A stretch of DNA of 44,058 bases from an uncultured Planctomycetota bacterium (GCA_903847315.1 CAINDG010000023.1:1-44058), one strand, 5' to 3'; positions 23,280 through 32,810 are shown, counted from the stretch's first letter. Numbers and translations: made by a program. The notes: generated by a model not told the origin, from the sequence alone.

Positions 23280-24435
23280 TCGAACATCGGCTATGAGATT
23301 TATTTTGCTGCTGGGCTTTGTCAGCCTTCTTGCGGATATGACCTATGAATCGGCCCGAAGCCTGACCGGCCCTTATCTTGCAATTCTTGGCGCAAGCGGC
23401 ACGGTTGTCGGCGTTACGGCGGGGCTGGGCGAACTGCTCGGCTACGGCCTGAGGTTTTTCTCCGGCCTGCTGACCGACAAAACCCGCCGATACTGGCTGA
23501 TAACCGTTGTCGGATATGTGGTTAATCTGCTGGCGGTTCCGCTACTGGCGCTGACCCATCACTGGCCGATAGCGGTCGCACTGATAATAACCGAGAGAAT
23601 CGGCAAATCCATTCGTACACCCGCCCGCGATGTAATGCTTTCGCACGCGACTGCGACAGTCGGCAGGGGATGGGGCTTTGCGATTCACGAGGCGATGGAC
23701 CAAATCGGCGCTATGACAGGCCCGCTTATTGTGATGATTGTTCTTGCGATTAACGGCTCGTACCGTTATGCCTTTGCGGTTCTTGCCATACCGGCAATTA
23801 TGGCGATTACAGTGCTTTTAATGGCCCGATCCATTTATCCGCATCCGCAAAAACTCGAAACCCAAACACCGGCTCAGGGCGACGGCAAATTGCCGACGGC
23901 GTTTTGGCTTTACCTTACGGCCATCGGACTTGTCGCGGCAGGTTTCGCCGATTATCCCCTGATTGCATATCATATAAAACAAAGAAACATTTTCGCTGAT
24001 AAATGGATTCCGCTTCTTTACGCCATCGCGATGGGTCTTGACGGTTTGGCGGCGCTTTTATTTGGAAGATGGTACGATAAAAAGAAGCTGCTTTCGCTGG
24101 CGACTGCCATAGCGATTTCGTCTCTCTTTGCGATTTTCGCTTTCTCGCTTTCGCCGATAGCGATTGTTATTGGAATCATGCTCTGGTCTATCGGTATGGG
24201 GGCTCAGGAATCTATTATAAGGGCCGCGGTAGCCGATTTTGTCCCAATAGCCAAACGTGGCACAGGTTACGGCATTTTCAATGCGGGTTATGGTATCTGC
24301 TGGTTTTTAGGCAGTGCGCTGATGGGCGTTCTTTATGATTTTTCGCTCACCTCGCTTATTGTTTTTTCTGTTCTTTCCCAGACGGCTTCGCTGCCGCTGC
24401 TCATTAGTACTCAAAAGCACTTTGCCGAAAAATAA
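23269..24435 (+). CDS. MFS transporter in the fluoride operon
   Basis: A 388-residue major facilitator protein with about 12 TM helices. The N-terminal segment LLADMTYESARSLTGPYLAILGAS and the cytoplasmic motif RIGKSIRTPARDVMLSHA (about residue 108) are typical of a bacterial MFS subgroup often found with metal or stress genes. The start overlaps the DUF190 gene by 11 nt and so should also be under fluoride control. The substrate is unknown; a role in fluoride or linked acid stress is inferred from position. Confidence 0.9.
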   Translation: MENNRTSAMRFILLLGFVSLLADMTYESARSLTGPYLAILGASGTVVGVTAGLGELLGYGLRFFSGLLTDKTRRYWLITVVGYVVNLLAVPLLALTHHWPIAVALIITERIGKSIRTPARDVMLSHATATVGRGWGFAIHEAMDQIGAMTGPLIVMIVLAINGSYRYAFAVLAIPAIMAITVLLMARSIYPHPQKLETQTPAQGDGKLPTAFWLYLTAIGLVAAGFADYPLIAYHIKQRNIFADKWIPLLYAIAMGLDGLAALLFGRWYDKKKLLSLATAIAISSLFAIFAFSLSPIAIVIGIMLWSIGMGAQESIIRAAVADFVPIAKRGTGYGIFNAGYGICWFLGSALMGVLYDFSLTSLIVFSVLSQTASLPLLISTQKHFAEK

Positions 24436-24502
24436 ACTGGCTTAAATCGCCTTTTTCTGGTAAAATATCGATACATAAGTAAATTTCGTTTAAAGGCATA
24501 TA

Positions 24503-25897
24503 ATGAAAATAACTTTTCACGGGGCTGCGCGGGAGGTTACCGGCTCGGCTCATATTGTAACAATCAACGGCAAAAACATCCTTTTAGACTGCGGACTGTT
24601 TCAGGGCAAAAGAAAAGAAGCCTTCGAGAAGAACCGCAATTTCCTCGTTGACCCCTCCAAAATCGACGTGATGCTCTTGTCTCACGCCCATATGGACCAC
24701 AGCGGCAATATTCCGACGCTCGTCAAAAATGGCTACAAAGGCAAAATCTTCTGTACCGACGCGACTGCCGATTTGTGCGAAATAATGTTTCAGGATTGCG
24801 CCCGCATCCAGATTCACGATATTGAATTTGTCAACAGGAAGCGGGCAAAACAGGGCAAAAAGCTTTTCGAGCCGCTTTACACGGTCGAAGACGCCAATAT
24901 CGCGGCCAAACATCTTGCGCCGATTCCATATTCAGCGCCTTTTAAAATTTTCGACAATATCGAGGTTTGCTTTCACGATGCGGGGCATATTATGGGCTCG
25001 GCATTTACGGAAATAAATTTCAAAGAGAACGGCAGCGCAAAGAAACTGATGTTCACCGGCGACATCGGCCGGCGGGATATACCGATTCTCAAAGACCCTG
25101 TTGTCATAAAGGATATCGATTATTTAATTACCGAAAGCACTTACGGCGACCGCAGGCATCCGCCCGCCGCGAATGTAAAGGCCGCTCTCAAGGAAGTTGT
25201 CGATAAAATCTGCGCGACAAAAGGCAAACTTATTATCCCGGCGTTCAGCGTCGGCAGGACACAATACGTTGTTTACCTTCTGAATAAACTGTACGCCGAG
25301 GGGCAGATTTGTCCGCTGCCGATTTTTGTCGATTCGCCGCTGTCCAGCGCAGCGACCGACGTTTACAGAAAGCACAGGGAATGCTGGGACTCGGCGGCGG
25401 TGGAGTTTCTGATTGACGGCCGAAAACCTTTTGACTTTGAAAATCTGCGATATACCGAAAGCGTCGAGGAGTCTAAATCGCTTAACGAAATGTCGGGCCC
25501 GATGATTATTATTTCAGCTTCCGGAATGTGCGAAGCGGGCAGGATACTTCATCATCTCAAGAACAATATTACCGACCCCAGGAATATCATACTGATAGTC
25601 GGCTATATGGCTGAAAATACTCTCGGCCGCAGAATCGCCGAACATCGCAAAGAAGTAAAAATTTTCGGCACACCTCTGCCGCTCAGGGCCCAAGTCGAGG
25701 AAATCTCCGCCTTAAGCGCCCACGCCGACGAGTTCGAGATGCTCGACTATTTCGACAAATGCGGCGCATCGCATATCGAACATGCTTTTTGCGTCCACGG
25801 CGAGCAGAACGCCCTTGATTTTTTCTCCGAAAGGCTTCGTGAAGCGGGAATGAAAAACGTCCATATTCCATCGCCCGGCGAAGTATTTGAGATGTAG
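24503..25897 (+). CDS. Beta-CASP metallo-beta-lactamase-fold ribonuclease-like protein
   Basis: A 464-residue MBL-fold protein of the YSH1/CPSF-like group (COG1236). The MBL zinc motif is LLSHAHMDHSGNIP (about residue 54), with later metal ligands in HDAGHIMGSA and FTGDIG. The beta-CASP insert follows (PAFSVGRTQYVVYLLNKL, then IIISASGMCEAGRILHHL), ending with the RMMBL-type HADEF motif SALSAHADEFEML. Such enzymes usually cut or trim RNA. It is monocistronic, followed by tRNA-Thr. The family is firm; its substrate is not known. Confidence 0.93.
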   Translation: MKITFHGAAREVTGSAHIVTINGKNILLDCGLFQGKRKEAFEKNRNFLVDPSKIDVMLLSHAHMDHSGNIPTLVKNGYKGKIFCTDATADLCEIMFQDCARIQIHDIEFVNRKRAKQGKKLFEPLYTVEDANIAAKHLAPIPYSAPFKIFDNIEVCFHDAGHIMGSAFTEINFKENGSAKKLMFTGDIGRRDIPILKDPVVIKDIDYLITESTYGDRRHPPAANVKAALKEVVDKICATKGKLIIPAFSVGRTQYVVYLLNKLYAEGQICPLPIFVDSPLSSAATDVYRKHRECWDSAAVEFLIDGRKPFDFENLRYTESVEESKSLNEMSGPMIIISASGMCEAGRILHHLKNNITDPRNIILIVGYMAENTLGRRIAEHRKEVKIFGTPLPLRAQVEEISALSAHADEFEMLDYFDKCGASHIEHAFCVHGEQNALDFFSERLREAGMKNVHIPSPGEVFEM

Positions 25898-25954
25898 GCT
25901 TTTTTGAATTTACTTGCAAGAAACAGGCCTTTCCTGTAAACTCTTGTCCTTATT

Positions 25955-26026
25955 GCCAACGTAGCTCAACGGTGGAGCTCCGGTTTTGTAAACCGGGGGT
26001 TATCGGTTCGAATCCGATCGTTGGCT
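25955..26026 (+). tRNA. tRNA-Thr (anticodon TGT)
   Basis: A full cloverleaf of 72 nt: acceptor GCCAACG/CGTTGGC with discriminator T, D-arm GCTC/GAGC, anticodon stem CCGGT/ACCGG with the seven-base loop TTTGTAA (anticodon TGT, threonine), and T-arm ATCGG-TTCGAAT-CCGAT. CCA is not encoded. Confidence 0.96.
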
Positions 26027-26053
26027 ATTTTTGCTTTTTACGGGAGATAGTTA

Positions 26054-27142
26054 ATGCAAGCGGAAGAAAGCGGCACGCCTGAAATATCTGCACCTGGGTC
26101 AACAAACGGAAAAAATAAATTTCGTATAAAAATCATTACTCGCGGCGCAATTATCAGGCTTATTTCGTTGGCGTTATTTCTTATGGTTGTGTGCTTATGG
26201 GGATATTTCTTTATGATAAGAATGCCTGGAAAAAGTTATAAAGGGCAATTACCCGCCCTAACGGACAAACAAATATTAATAAGGAATGAACTTCTCCGTG
26301 ATGTAAATCAACTCGCCGGAGAAATAGGCGAGCGTAATATCTGGAGCTATAAACAGTACACTATTGCGGGCGACTTCATAGAAGCTTCCCTTGTTCAGGC
26401 TGGTTATAAAGTCCGCCGACAGGGGTATGAAGCCCAGGGCAAAACTTGTTACAACATCGAAGCTGAAAAGGCAGGAACAAAGTATCCCGGACAGATCATA
26501 GTTATTGGCGCACACTACGATTCGGCGTATGGAACTGCCGGTGCCAACGATAACGCCTCTGGCGTAGCAGCTACACTTGCATTGGCGCGCTATTTTGCCG
26601 GATGCACAAATGTTCGCACATTACGTTTTGTACTTTTTGCCAACGAAGAGCCTCCATTTTATCATACGGACCAGATGGGCAGCATGGTTTACGCCAAAAG
26701 CTGCCGTGATAAAGGCGACAATATCATTGCTATGCTAAGCCTTGAAACCATTGGCTGTTATAGCGACAAACCAAAAAGTCAGAAATACCCTCCTCCATTT
26801 AATCTTGTTTATCCTTCTGAAGGCAATTTCATAGGTTTTATCAGCAATATGGGCAATTCTCGAAAACTGCTTCATACCGCCATTGCTTCTTTTCGTAAAA
26901 ATTGTCTGTTTCCATCCGAAGGAGGCGCTGTTCCTGAAATCATAGTGGGTATCAACTGGTCGGACCATTGGTCTTTTTGGCAGCACGGTTATCCAGCGAT
27001 TATGATTACCGATTCTGCACCGTTTCGTTATCAGTACTATCATAAGCCTGATGACACGCCGGATAAAATCAACTATGATTGTATGGCTCGAGTGGTGTCT
27101 GGCATCCAGAGTGTTATTGCTGAACTTGATGCCCGGGAATAA
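26054..27142 (+). CDS. Membrane-anchored M28-family metallopeptidase
   Basis: A 362-residue protein: a basic N-terminal region, one TM segment (about residues 37-58) and an extracytoplasmic M28 aminopeptidase-like domain. The five zinc-ligand motifs are visible: GAHYDS (about 155), GANDNASG (Asp, about 165), NEEPP (catalytic Glu pair, about 198), SLETIG (about 228) and HKPDDTPDKIN (His, about 336). It should release amino acids from peptides outside the cytoplasm. GGGAGA lies 7 nt before the ATG. It is 27 nt downstream of the tRNA gene. Confidence 0.92.
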   Translation: MQAEESGTPEISAPGSTNGKNKFRIKIITRGAIIRLISLALFLMVVCLWGYFFMIRMPGKSYKGQLPALTDKQILIRNELLRDVNQLAGEIGERNIWSYKQYTIAGDFIEASLVQAGYKVRRQGYEAQGKTCYNIEAEKAGTKYPGQIIVIGAHYDSAYGTAGANDNASGVAATLALARYFAGCTNVRTLRFVLFANEEPPFYHTDQMGSMVYAKSCRDKGDNIIAMLSLETIGCYSDKPKSQKYPPPFNLVYPSEGNFIGFISNMGNSRKLLHTAIASFRKNCLFPSEGGAVPEIIVGINWSDHWSFWQHGYPAIMITDSAPFRYQYYHKPDDTPDKINYDCMARVVSGIQSVIAELDARE

Positions 27143-27211
27143 TAGATTCTGTCATTCACCCTCAAAATAAGGCTTTTCTGTAAAAAGACCGATTAAAAAG
27201 GCAAATCTTTC

Positions 27212-27241
27212 TTGACCCCTTCGGATTGGAATATATATAAT
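27212..27241 (+). promoter_or_regulatory. Sigma-70-type promoter of the arginine operon
   Basis: TTGACC (27212-27217) and TATAAT (27236-27241) are separated by 18 bp, a strong housekeeping promoter. The predicted start is near 27248, about 56 nt before argB. No ArgR box is obvious. Confidence 0.75.
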
Positions 27242-27267
27242 TGCTCGTTTCCAAGTTAGGAAGCTTG

Positions 27268-27286
27268 CCCGCCTATGGCGGGTTTT
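27268..27286 (+). terminator. Short leader hairpin with T-run before argB
   Basis: CCCGCC-TAT-GGCGGG (27268-27282) followed by TTTT lies between the promoter and argB. It could be a weak terminator or attenuator, or simply one of the dispersed CCCGCC-type repeats seen again after argD (29380-29402). Confidence 0.45.
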
Positions 27287-27303
27287 ACTTTTGGAGAAAC
27301 AAG

Positions 27304-28179
27304 TTGAAAAAAGCGATAGAAAAAGCAAAAGCACTCGTTGACGCGATGGAGTATATTCGCCAGTTTCGCGGCAAAATCGTCGTTGTCAAGCTCGGCGGAA
27401 GCGTTATTGACGAGCCTGAGTTTCAAAAGAAGCTGCTGGCTGACGTTGTCTTTATGGCTACCGTCGGCATCAGACCTGTTCTGGTTCACGGCGGCGGCAA
27501 GGCGATAACGAAGGCGATGAACGAGTCCGGCCTCGAGCCGCAATGGGTCAACGGCCGACGATACACAGACGAACGGACAATGGCTATTGTCGAGCATGTT
27601 CTTGTGCACGATATAAACGCATCCATCTGCGATACGATAAAACAGCTCGGTTGCGACGCGATGGGTCTGCATTCGCTCAGCAGCTGCGTTCTATTCGCGG
27701 AGCCGCTGCGGATGACCGATTCGCAGGGCAGAATAATAGACCTCGGCCTTGTCGGCGATGTCAAGACCGTAAACAGCCAGTTGTTAAAAACGCTCTGCGC
27801 CAACGAGACGATTCCGGTAATAGCGCCTGTCGCAATTGACCGCGGCGGCGGAAAGCTTAACGTTAATGCCGACAGCGCAGCGGGCAAAGTTGCTGCCGCC
27901 GTCGAAGCGGAAAAATTCGTCTCGGTAAGCGATACCAACGGCATCCTGAAAGACGTCAACGACCCGGAAAGCAATATTTCCAGCGCGACCGAAACGGAAA
28001 TAAAGCAAATGATTGCGTCCGGCATAATAACCGAAGGTATGCTGCCGAAGGTTGAGGCCTGCCTTATCGCCCTGGCGGGCGGCGTAAAGAAGGCTCACAT
28101 AATCGACGGCAGAATCCTCTATTCGCTGCTGCTGGAGATATATACGGAAGAAGGCGTCGGAACACAGATAACTAAATAG
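27304..28179 (+). CDS. argB: Acetylglutamate kinase
   Basis: A 291-residue ArgB of the amino acid kinase family; it phosphorylates N-acetylglutamate in arginine synthesis. Motifs: IVVVKLGGSVID (about residue 25), LVHGGGKAITKAM (about 61), NVNADSAAGKVAAAVEAEKFVSVSDTNG (about 190) and the C-terminal GMLPKVEACLIAL. The start is most likely the TTG at 27304, with GGAG 7 nt before it; an internal ATG at 27349 would remove an N-terminal helix (KKAIEKAKALVDAMEYI) typical of the arginine-sensitive hexameric form. First gene of argB-argD-argF. Confidence 0.95.
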   Translation: MKKAIEKAKALVDAMEYIRQFRGKIVVVKLGGSVIDEPEFQKKLLADVVFMATVGIRPVLVHGGGKAITKAMNESGLEPQWVNGRRYTDERTMAIVEHVLVHDINASICDTIKQLGCDAMGLHSLSSCVLFAEPLRMTDSQGRIIDLGLVGDVKTVNSQLLKTLCANETIPVIAPVAIDRGGGKLNVNADSAAGKVAAAVEAEKFVSVSDTNGILKDVNDPESNISSATETEIKQMIASGIITEGMLPKVEACLIALAGGVKKAHIIDGRILYSLLLEIYTEEGVGTQITK

Positions 28180-28197
28180 GAAGACAGAAGAAAAATT

Positions 28198-29379
28198 ATG
28201 AACACAAATGATGTAATTAAATTGTTCGATGAATATGTGATAGGTAATTATTCGCGATTGCCGCGAGTGATAGTCCGCGGCCAGGGAAGCTATATATATG
28301 ATGCCGACGGCGGCAAGATTCTTGATTTATTTCCCGGCTGGGCGGTCAGCGGCATCGGCCACTGCCATCCGAAGGTTGTAAAAGCCATTCAGCAGCAGGC
28401 AAAACTTTTGCTGCATATGGATAATACGTTTTATACCGAGCTGCAGGGACGGCTGGCACAAATGCTCAGTCAGCGAGCGTTCGGCGGAAAATGCTTTTTC
28501 TGCAACAGCGGCGCAGAGGCCAACGAGGCTGCGTTAAAACTGGCTCGGATTTCCACCGAAAAGAAAAAATATAAATACATAACCGCGTTCGGCAGTTTTC
28601 ACGGCAGAACATTCGGTGCTATGACCGCCACGGCCCAGCCGAAAAAATTCGAAAGTTTTCAGCCTGTAGTGCCGGGATTTGTTTATGTGCCGTTTAACGA
28701 TGTTGACGCATTGAAAAAAGCGTTCGACGATGAAGTTGCCGCTGTGATGATTGAGCCGATTCAGGGCGAAGGCGGCGTTCACGTCGCGACCCCGGAATAT
28801 ATGCGCGCGATTCGTCAGCTTTGCGACAAAACCGGCGCCAGAATGATTCTTGACGAAGTTCAAACCGGAATGGGTCGAACAGGCAAATGGTTCGGCTATC
28901 AGCATTTTGATGTTGTGCCTGATATTATCACATTGTCAAAAACGCTCGGCGGAGGTGTCGCTATCGGCGCTATGATGGCCAAACCCGAAATTGCAGCTTC
29001 GCTTGTGCCGGGCACGCACGCCTCGACGTTTGGCGGAAACTGTATCGCCTGTGCCGCGGCCGTTGCGACGATTGAAGCGATTGACGAAGAAGCGATGATT
29101 GAAAATTCTCAAAAGATGGGTCAATACGCAGCCGACAAGCTCAGCCAGTTAAAAGCAAAGTACAGCGTAATCGACCATATTCGCGGCAAAGGCCTGATGA
29201 TTGGCATTCAGCTGAAAGCCCCGGGCGCACAGATTGTCGCCGATTGCCTTAAAAACGGCCTGCGCATAAATTGCACGCAGGATACCGTCCTGCGTTTTAT
29301 GCCTGCGATGAATGTTACCGCAAAGCAGATTGACGAAGCGGTTAAAATTCTTGATAATGTTTTAAAGAATATTGGTTAG
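28198..29379 (+). CDS. argD: Acetylornithine aminotransferase
   Basis: A 393-residue class III PLP aminotransferase of normal ArgD length. The PLP Lys lies in ITLSKTLGGGVAIGAMM (about residue 250), preceded by the Asp of ILDEVQTGMGRTGKWF. FCNSGAEANEAALKLAR (about 100) binds the cofactor phosphate. It converts acetylglutamate semialdehyde to acetylornithine. Clustering with argB and argF supports ArgD over a GABA or ornithine aminotransferase. It starts 18 nt after argB. Confidence 0.95.
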   Translation: MNTNDVIKLFDEYVIGNYSRLPRVIVRGQGSYIYDADGGKILDLFPGWAVSGIGHCHPKVVKAIQQQAKLLLHMDNTFYTELQGRLAQMLSQRAFGGKCFFCNSGAEANEAALKLARISTEKKKYKYITAFGSFHGRTFGAMTATAQPKKFESFQPVVPGFVYVPFNDVDALKKAFDDEVAAVMIEPIQGEGGVHVATPEYMRAIRQLCDKTGARMILDEVQTGMGRTGKWFGYQHFDVVPDIITLSKTLGGGVAIGAMMAKPEIAASLVPGTHASTFGGNCIACAAAVATIEAIDEEAMIENSQKMGQYAADKLSQLKAKYSVIDHIRGKGLMIGIQLKAPGAQIVADCLKNGLRINCTQDTVLRFMPAMNVTAKQIDEAVKILDNVLKNIG

Positions 29380-29446
29380 CCCCGCCAATACTTTGGCGGG
29401 GTATCCGAAAGCCCCCAACTTTATGTTGGGGGTTAATTGTTTTTTG
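29380..29446 (+). other. Two hairpins between argD and argF
   Basis: CCCCGCC-AATACTTT-GGCGGGG (29380-29402) is followed by CCCCCAAC-TTTAT-GTTGGGGG (29412-29432) and, after eight bases, TTTTTT. The second could act as a partial terminator or mRNA-stability element. Similar stems recur in other gaps of the window, so they may be dispersed repeats. Confidence 0.5.
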
Positions 29447-29464
29447 AAGTAAAATAGGTGTCTA

Positions 29465-30373
29465 ATGAAAGATTTTTTATCTGTAAGCAGCTGTTCAACA
29501 CAAGAACTTCTTGAATTGCTCGATTTGAGCGATACGCTCAAGAAGTATTACAAAAAGGGCAACCGCGACCTTTGTCTTGCCGGCAAGAGTCTGGTTATGC
29601 TTTTCGAAAAGCCCAGCCTGCGGACGCGGATGAGTTTTCAGATTGCTATGGCACAGCTCGGCGGACATCCGATTTATGTCAAGCCCGAAGACATCGGCGG
29701 AATCGGCAAACGCGAACCGATAAAGGATATGGCTCGTGTTCTCGAACGCTACGCCGACGGCATTATGGCCAGAACATTCGCGCACGAAACAATTATTGAG
29801 CTTGCGAAATACGCCGAGATTCCCGTTATAAACGCTCTTACCGACTGGTCGCATCCCTGCCAGGCGATGGCGGATATTATGACTATCCGTGAGCATTTTG
29901 GAAAACTGACAGGCGTAAAAATCGCCTATATCGGCGACGGCAATAATGTCGCGCGTTCCCTTGCGTTTGGCTGTGCGAAATTAGGAATGAAAATTGTCAT
30001 CGCTTCGCCGAAAGGTTATGAACTTGACAAAGAGTCGATTACTCGCACAAATGAAATAACCGCCGGCACCACGACTCAGGTTAATGACCCTTACAAAGCG
30101 GTCAAAGACGCTGATATTATTTACACCGACACATGGGTAAGTATGGGGCAGGAAGATGAAAAGCAAAAACGAGTCGCCGATTTTCAGGGCTTCGCCGTCG
30201 ATGCCAAACTGCTTGCCCAGGCGCCCAAGGCAAAGATTATGCATTGCCTGCCGGCGTATCGCGGCTATGAAATTACCGATGAGGCTATGGAATCGGCAAA
30301 TTCGATTGTCTTCGACGAGGCCGAAAACCGTCTCCACTTCCAGCGCGCTTTGCTTAAAAAGCTTTTGAGCTGA
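29465..30373 (+). CDS. argF: Ornithine carbamoyltransferase
   Basis: A 302-residue carbamoyltransferase. The carbamoyl phosphate motif is FEKPSLRTRMSF (about residue 46), ornithine-side motifs are DWSHPCQAMAD (about 124) and MHCLPAYRGYEI (about 260), a variant of the usual HCLPAHRG. These fit ornithine rather than acetylornithine or aspartate as substrate. It makes citrulline in arginine synthesis. GGTG precedes the ATG by 5 nt. Only 2 nt separate it from the next gene. Confidence 0.95.
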   Translation: MKDFLSVSSCSTQELLELLDLSDTLKKYYKKGNRDLCLAGKSLVMLFEKPSLRTRMSFQIAMAQLGGHPIYVKPEDIGGIGKREPIKDMARVLERYADGIMARTFAHETIIELAKYAEIPVINALTDWSHPCQAMADIMTIREHFGKLTGVKIAYIGDGNNVARSLAFGCAKLGMKIVIASPKGYELDKESITRTNEITAGTTTQVNDPYKAVKDADIIYTDTWVSMGQEDEKQKRVADFQGFAVDAKLLAQAPKAKIMHCLPAYRGYEITDEAMESANSIVFDEAENRLHFQRALLKKLLS

Positions 30374-30375
30374 AA

Positions 30376-32166
30376 ATGTCTTTCACAAAAATAATCTGCA
30401 TTGCCCAAATTTTAATGTCGATTGCTTTTTCGCCAGTTTGGGCGGACGATAACCGCTGGTGGCCGGTGCAGACAATGCCTAAAGCTCTGGCGCGAACGGC
30501 AAACACAAGTGAATATAATCTGCCCTATGAGATGATGGCACAATCAATAGCGGGTCTGGCAGCAAAGGCAGTCAATGAGGGCGGCTTTGACGAAATGGTT
30601 TGGGTGAACACTAACAATATCGATGTAGAGGATTGGCTTACCCGCCTGTTGAAGCGTAATCCGCAAGTGGAGATTCGCGGCACTTTCGGCGTTTGGGAAC
30701 TGATTGACCGCTACACAAAAAAAGGAATTATAAAAGGTTATATTCTTTACAGATTAGACAATTCCAAAGGCGAGTTTAATCAGCATCGCCCCGGCATGAA
30801 TTGCTCCGTCAATATTGCCACAAGTTTAGCGGCTCTTCTCGACGGCGTTATCGTGGACGAAACTATCGAGCAGGAAGCCAAAAAACACGGATTAAATATG
30901 CTGATGGATGTGCGCGACAAAACCCAGGATTGGTGCTTTGAAACATATAAAGACCGTTTTAACCGCAGAATGGTCTGCACCCAGGACCCGAAAAAACCGA
31001 ATGTCCGCGATTTGGCCATTGCGCAGAAAGCCTTTACAATGTTCGGTTATGATGAGCCAGCGCCTGCGGTAATGAAATGGCTCCAGCCGCTCTCGCCGAT
31101 TCTCGGCTGCAATGGCGGCGACGAGTTCAAAACGACAGGATTATCCTCTCGCTGGGGACATATCCAGACGGCTACTGACTGGTGCAATAATCTGCCGGTT
31201 CTTATGGCCGGCAGCGAAAAAACTCAGCAATCCAAAGTTAAAAGTTTCGACCCGCAAGCGATAGATTTCAACGACACCCGCAGCGCTGTTTGTTTCATCG
31301 ATTCTGACGGCGATAATGTGAATTTTTCTGAGGGTAATTTTTTCCGCGCCGACGAGAGCCAATATTATTGGGCCAATCCTGACAGGGGAAAAATTCCTTT
31401 CGGCTGGTCCTGCTGCTTTGCCCATCTTTCGCAATTAAATCCCGAGGCAATAAACTACGCGATATCCACGCGAACGCCTAATGATTATTTTTTAGAATGG
31501 GGCGGCGGATATTATTACCCCGACCTCTTCGCTATTGAGCGCCCAAACCGCTGGGAATTGCTCGCCAAACATGCACAGCGAACCTGGTCTATTATGAAAA
31601 AAAATAATACCCGCATCATCGGCTTTAATGTATCCAAAATAGATTCGCCGGATGTTCTAAAAGCTTACGAAACTTTCGCGAACCAAACTGATGGGCTTCT
31701 TGCGATTCTTGTTTGGCAATATGACCATTATGAAGCCGGCGGCGGCAAAGTTTTCTGGGTTAAAGACCAAAGCGGAATCGAAGTCCCCGTGATTTCAGTC
31801 CGCTATTTGATATGGGAGAACAAGAACAGCCGCGCTCGCTGCGGCACACCGGCCAAAATCGCCCGCGAAATTCGTCAGACCATTGAGAATACGCCGGCAA
31901 ATGAACTGCCTCGATACGATTGGGTAAACATTCACGCCTGGTCGTGGTTTAAAAATTCACCCGGCAATGACGAAAACGGCGAGAATATGTCGCAGCGGAA
32001 CGCCGCCCAAAACGGCGGAACCCGTGGCTGCAGTCCCGTAATCTGGTGCGCCAATCGGCTTCCCTCCAGCATCCGCACCGTCAGTCCCGAAGAACTGATT
32101 TGGCGGATACGAATGAAACACAATGCGAAGCAAACCCAAAAGTTGATTCAGGACTGGTCGCGATGA
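30376..32166 (+). CDS. Secreted GxGYxYP-domain protein (putative glycoside hydrolase)
   Basis: A 596-residue exported protein with a signal peptide (residues 1-24, cleavage near VWA-DD). The naming motif of the GxGYxYP family (PF14323) is present as GGGYYYPDLF around residue 377, with WGH, DGDNV and WANPDRGKIPFGWSC segments around it that are acidic and aromatic-rich, as in carbohydrate-active enzymes. The family is called putative glycoside hydrolase but activity is not well proven. It lies 2 nt after argF and overlaps the next start by ATGA, an unexpected place between housekeeping genes. Confidence 0.85.
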   Translation: MSFTKIICIAQILMSIAFSPVWADDNRWWPVQTMPKALARTANTSEYNLPYEMMAQSIAGLAAKAVNEGGFDEMVWVNTNNIDVEDWLTRLLKRNPQVEIRGTFGVWELIDRYTKKGIIKGYILYRLDNSKGEFNQHRPGMNCSVNIATSLAALLDGVIVDETIEQEAKKHGLNMLMDVRDKTQDWCFETYKDRFNRRMVCTQDPKKPNVRDLAIAQKAFTMFGYDEPAPAVMKWLQPLSPILGCNGGDEFKTTGLSSRWGHIQTATDWCNNLPVLMAGSEKTQQSKVKSFDPQAIDFNDTRSAVCFIDSDGDNVNFSEGNFFRADESQYYWANPDRGKIPFGWSCCFAHLSQLNPEAINYAISTRTPNDYFLEWGGGYYYPDLFAIERPNRWELLAKHAQRTWSIMKKNNTRIIGFNVSKIDSPDVLKAYETFANQTDGLLAILVWQYDHYEAGGGKVFWVKDQSGIEVPVISVRYLIWENKNSRARCGTPAKIAREIRQTIENTPANELPRYDWVNIHAWSWFKNSPGNDENGENMSQRNAAQNGGTRGCSPVIWCANRLPSSIRTVSPEELIWRIRMKHNAKQTQKLIQDWSR

Positions 32167-32810
32167 ATAAAATACTTGTAGCCACGACCAATCCCGGCAA
32201 ACTCAAAGAAATCTCAGAGATGCTCGATTTCGATATTGAGTGGAAAAGTCTCGCTGATTTTCCAAACGTAAAAGAGGTAAAAGAGGACGGCGAAACTTTC
32301 GACGAGAACGCCCGCAAAAAAGCACTCGGCTACGCCAAACAAACAGGTCTTTGGACGCTGGCCGACGATTCAGGACTGGTTATCGATGCCCTTGATGGTG
32401 CACCCGGCGTAATGTCTGCTCGTTTCAGTAAACAGAGCCGCGACAGTAATGGAGCGGGGGAGAATAGAACCCTTCTCGACCACAAAAATATGACCAAAGT
32501 TTTAAAACTGCTTGAAAATGTCCCGCCAGAAAAAAGAACAGCAAGATTTGTTTGTTGTTTATGTTTGGCCAGTCCTGAAAAAGTCTTAATTGAAACTCAG
32601 GGAAAACTCGAAGGAGTTATTGCTGAAAACCAAGCGGGCAGCAGCGGTTTCGGCTACGACCCGATTTTTTTCGTCCCGGCATTAAATAAAACAGTGGCGC
32701 AATTATCATCTGAAGAAAAAAATGGCATTTCCCATCGGGGAAATGCCATTCGAAAACTGGCCCCCATTTTGCAAAAACTCATCAAAAACCAAAAGCGTTC
32801 ACCGGTCTAA
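32163..32810 (+). CDS. rdgB: XTP/dITP diphosphatase (RdgB/HAM1)
   Basis: A 215-residue Ham1-family pyrophosphatase that removes XTP and dITP from the nucleotide pool. The start ILVATTNPGKLKEISEML contains the nucleotide-binding Asn-Pro-Gly-Lys motif, followed by TFDENARKKALGYAKQTG, ADDSGLVIDALDGAPGVMSARFS and SSGFGYDPIFFVP; the C-terminal SHRGNAIRKL is also conserved. The ATG at 32163 overlaps the preceding stop by four bases. It meets the next, convergent gene stop to stop with no gap. Confidence 0.95.
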   Translation: MNKILVATTNPGKLKEISEMLDFDIEWKSLADFPNVKEVKEDGETFDENARKKALGYAKQTGLWTLADDSGLVIDALDGAPGVMSARFSKQSRDSNGAGENRTLLDHKNMTKVLKLLENVPPEKRTARFVCCLCLASPEKVLIETQGKLEGVIAENQAGSSGFGYDPIFFVPALNKTVAQLSSEEKNGISHRGNAIRKLAPILQKLIKNQKRSPV

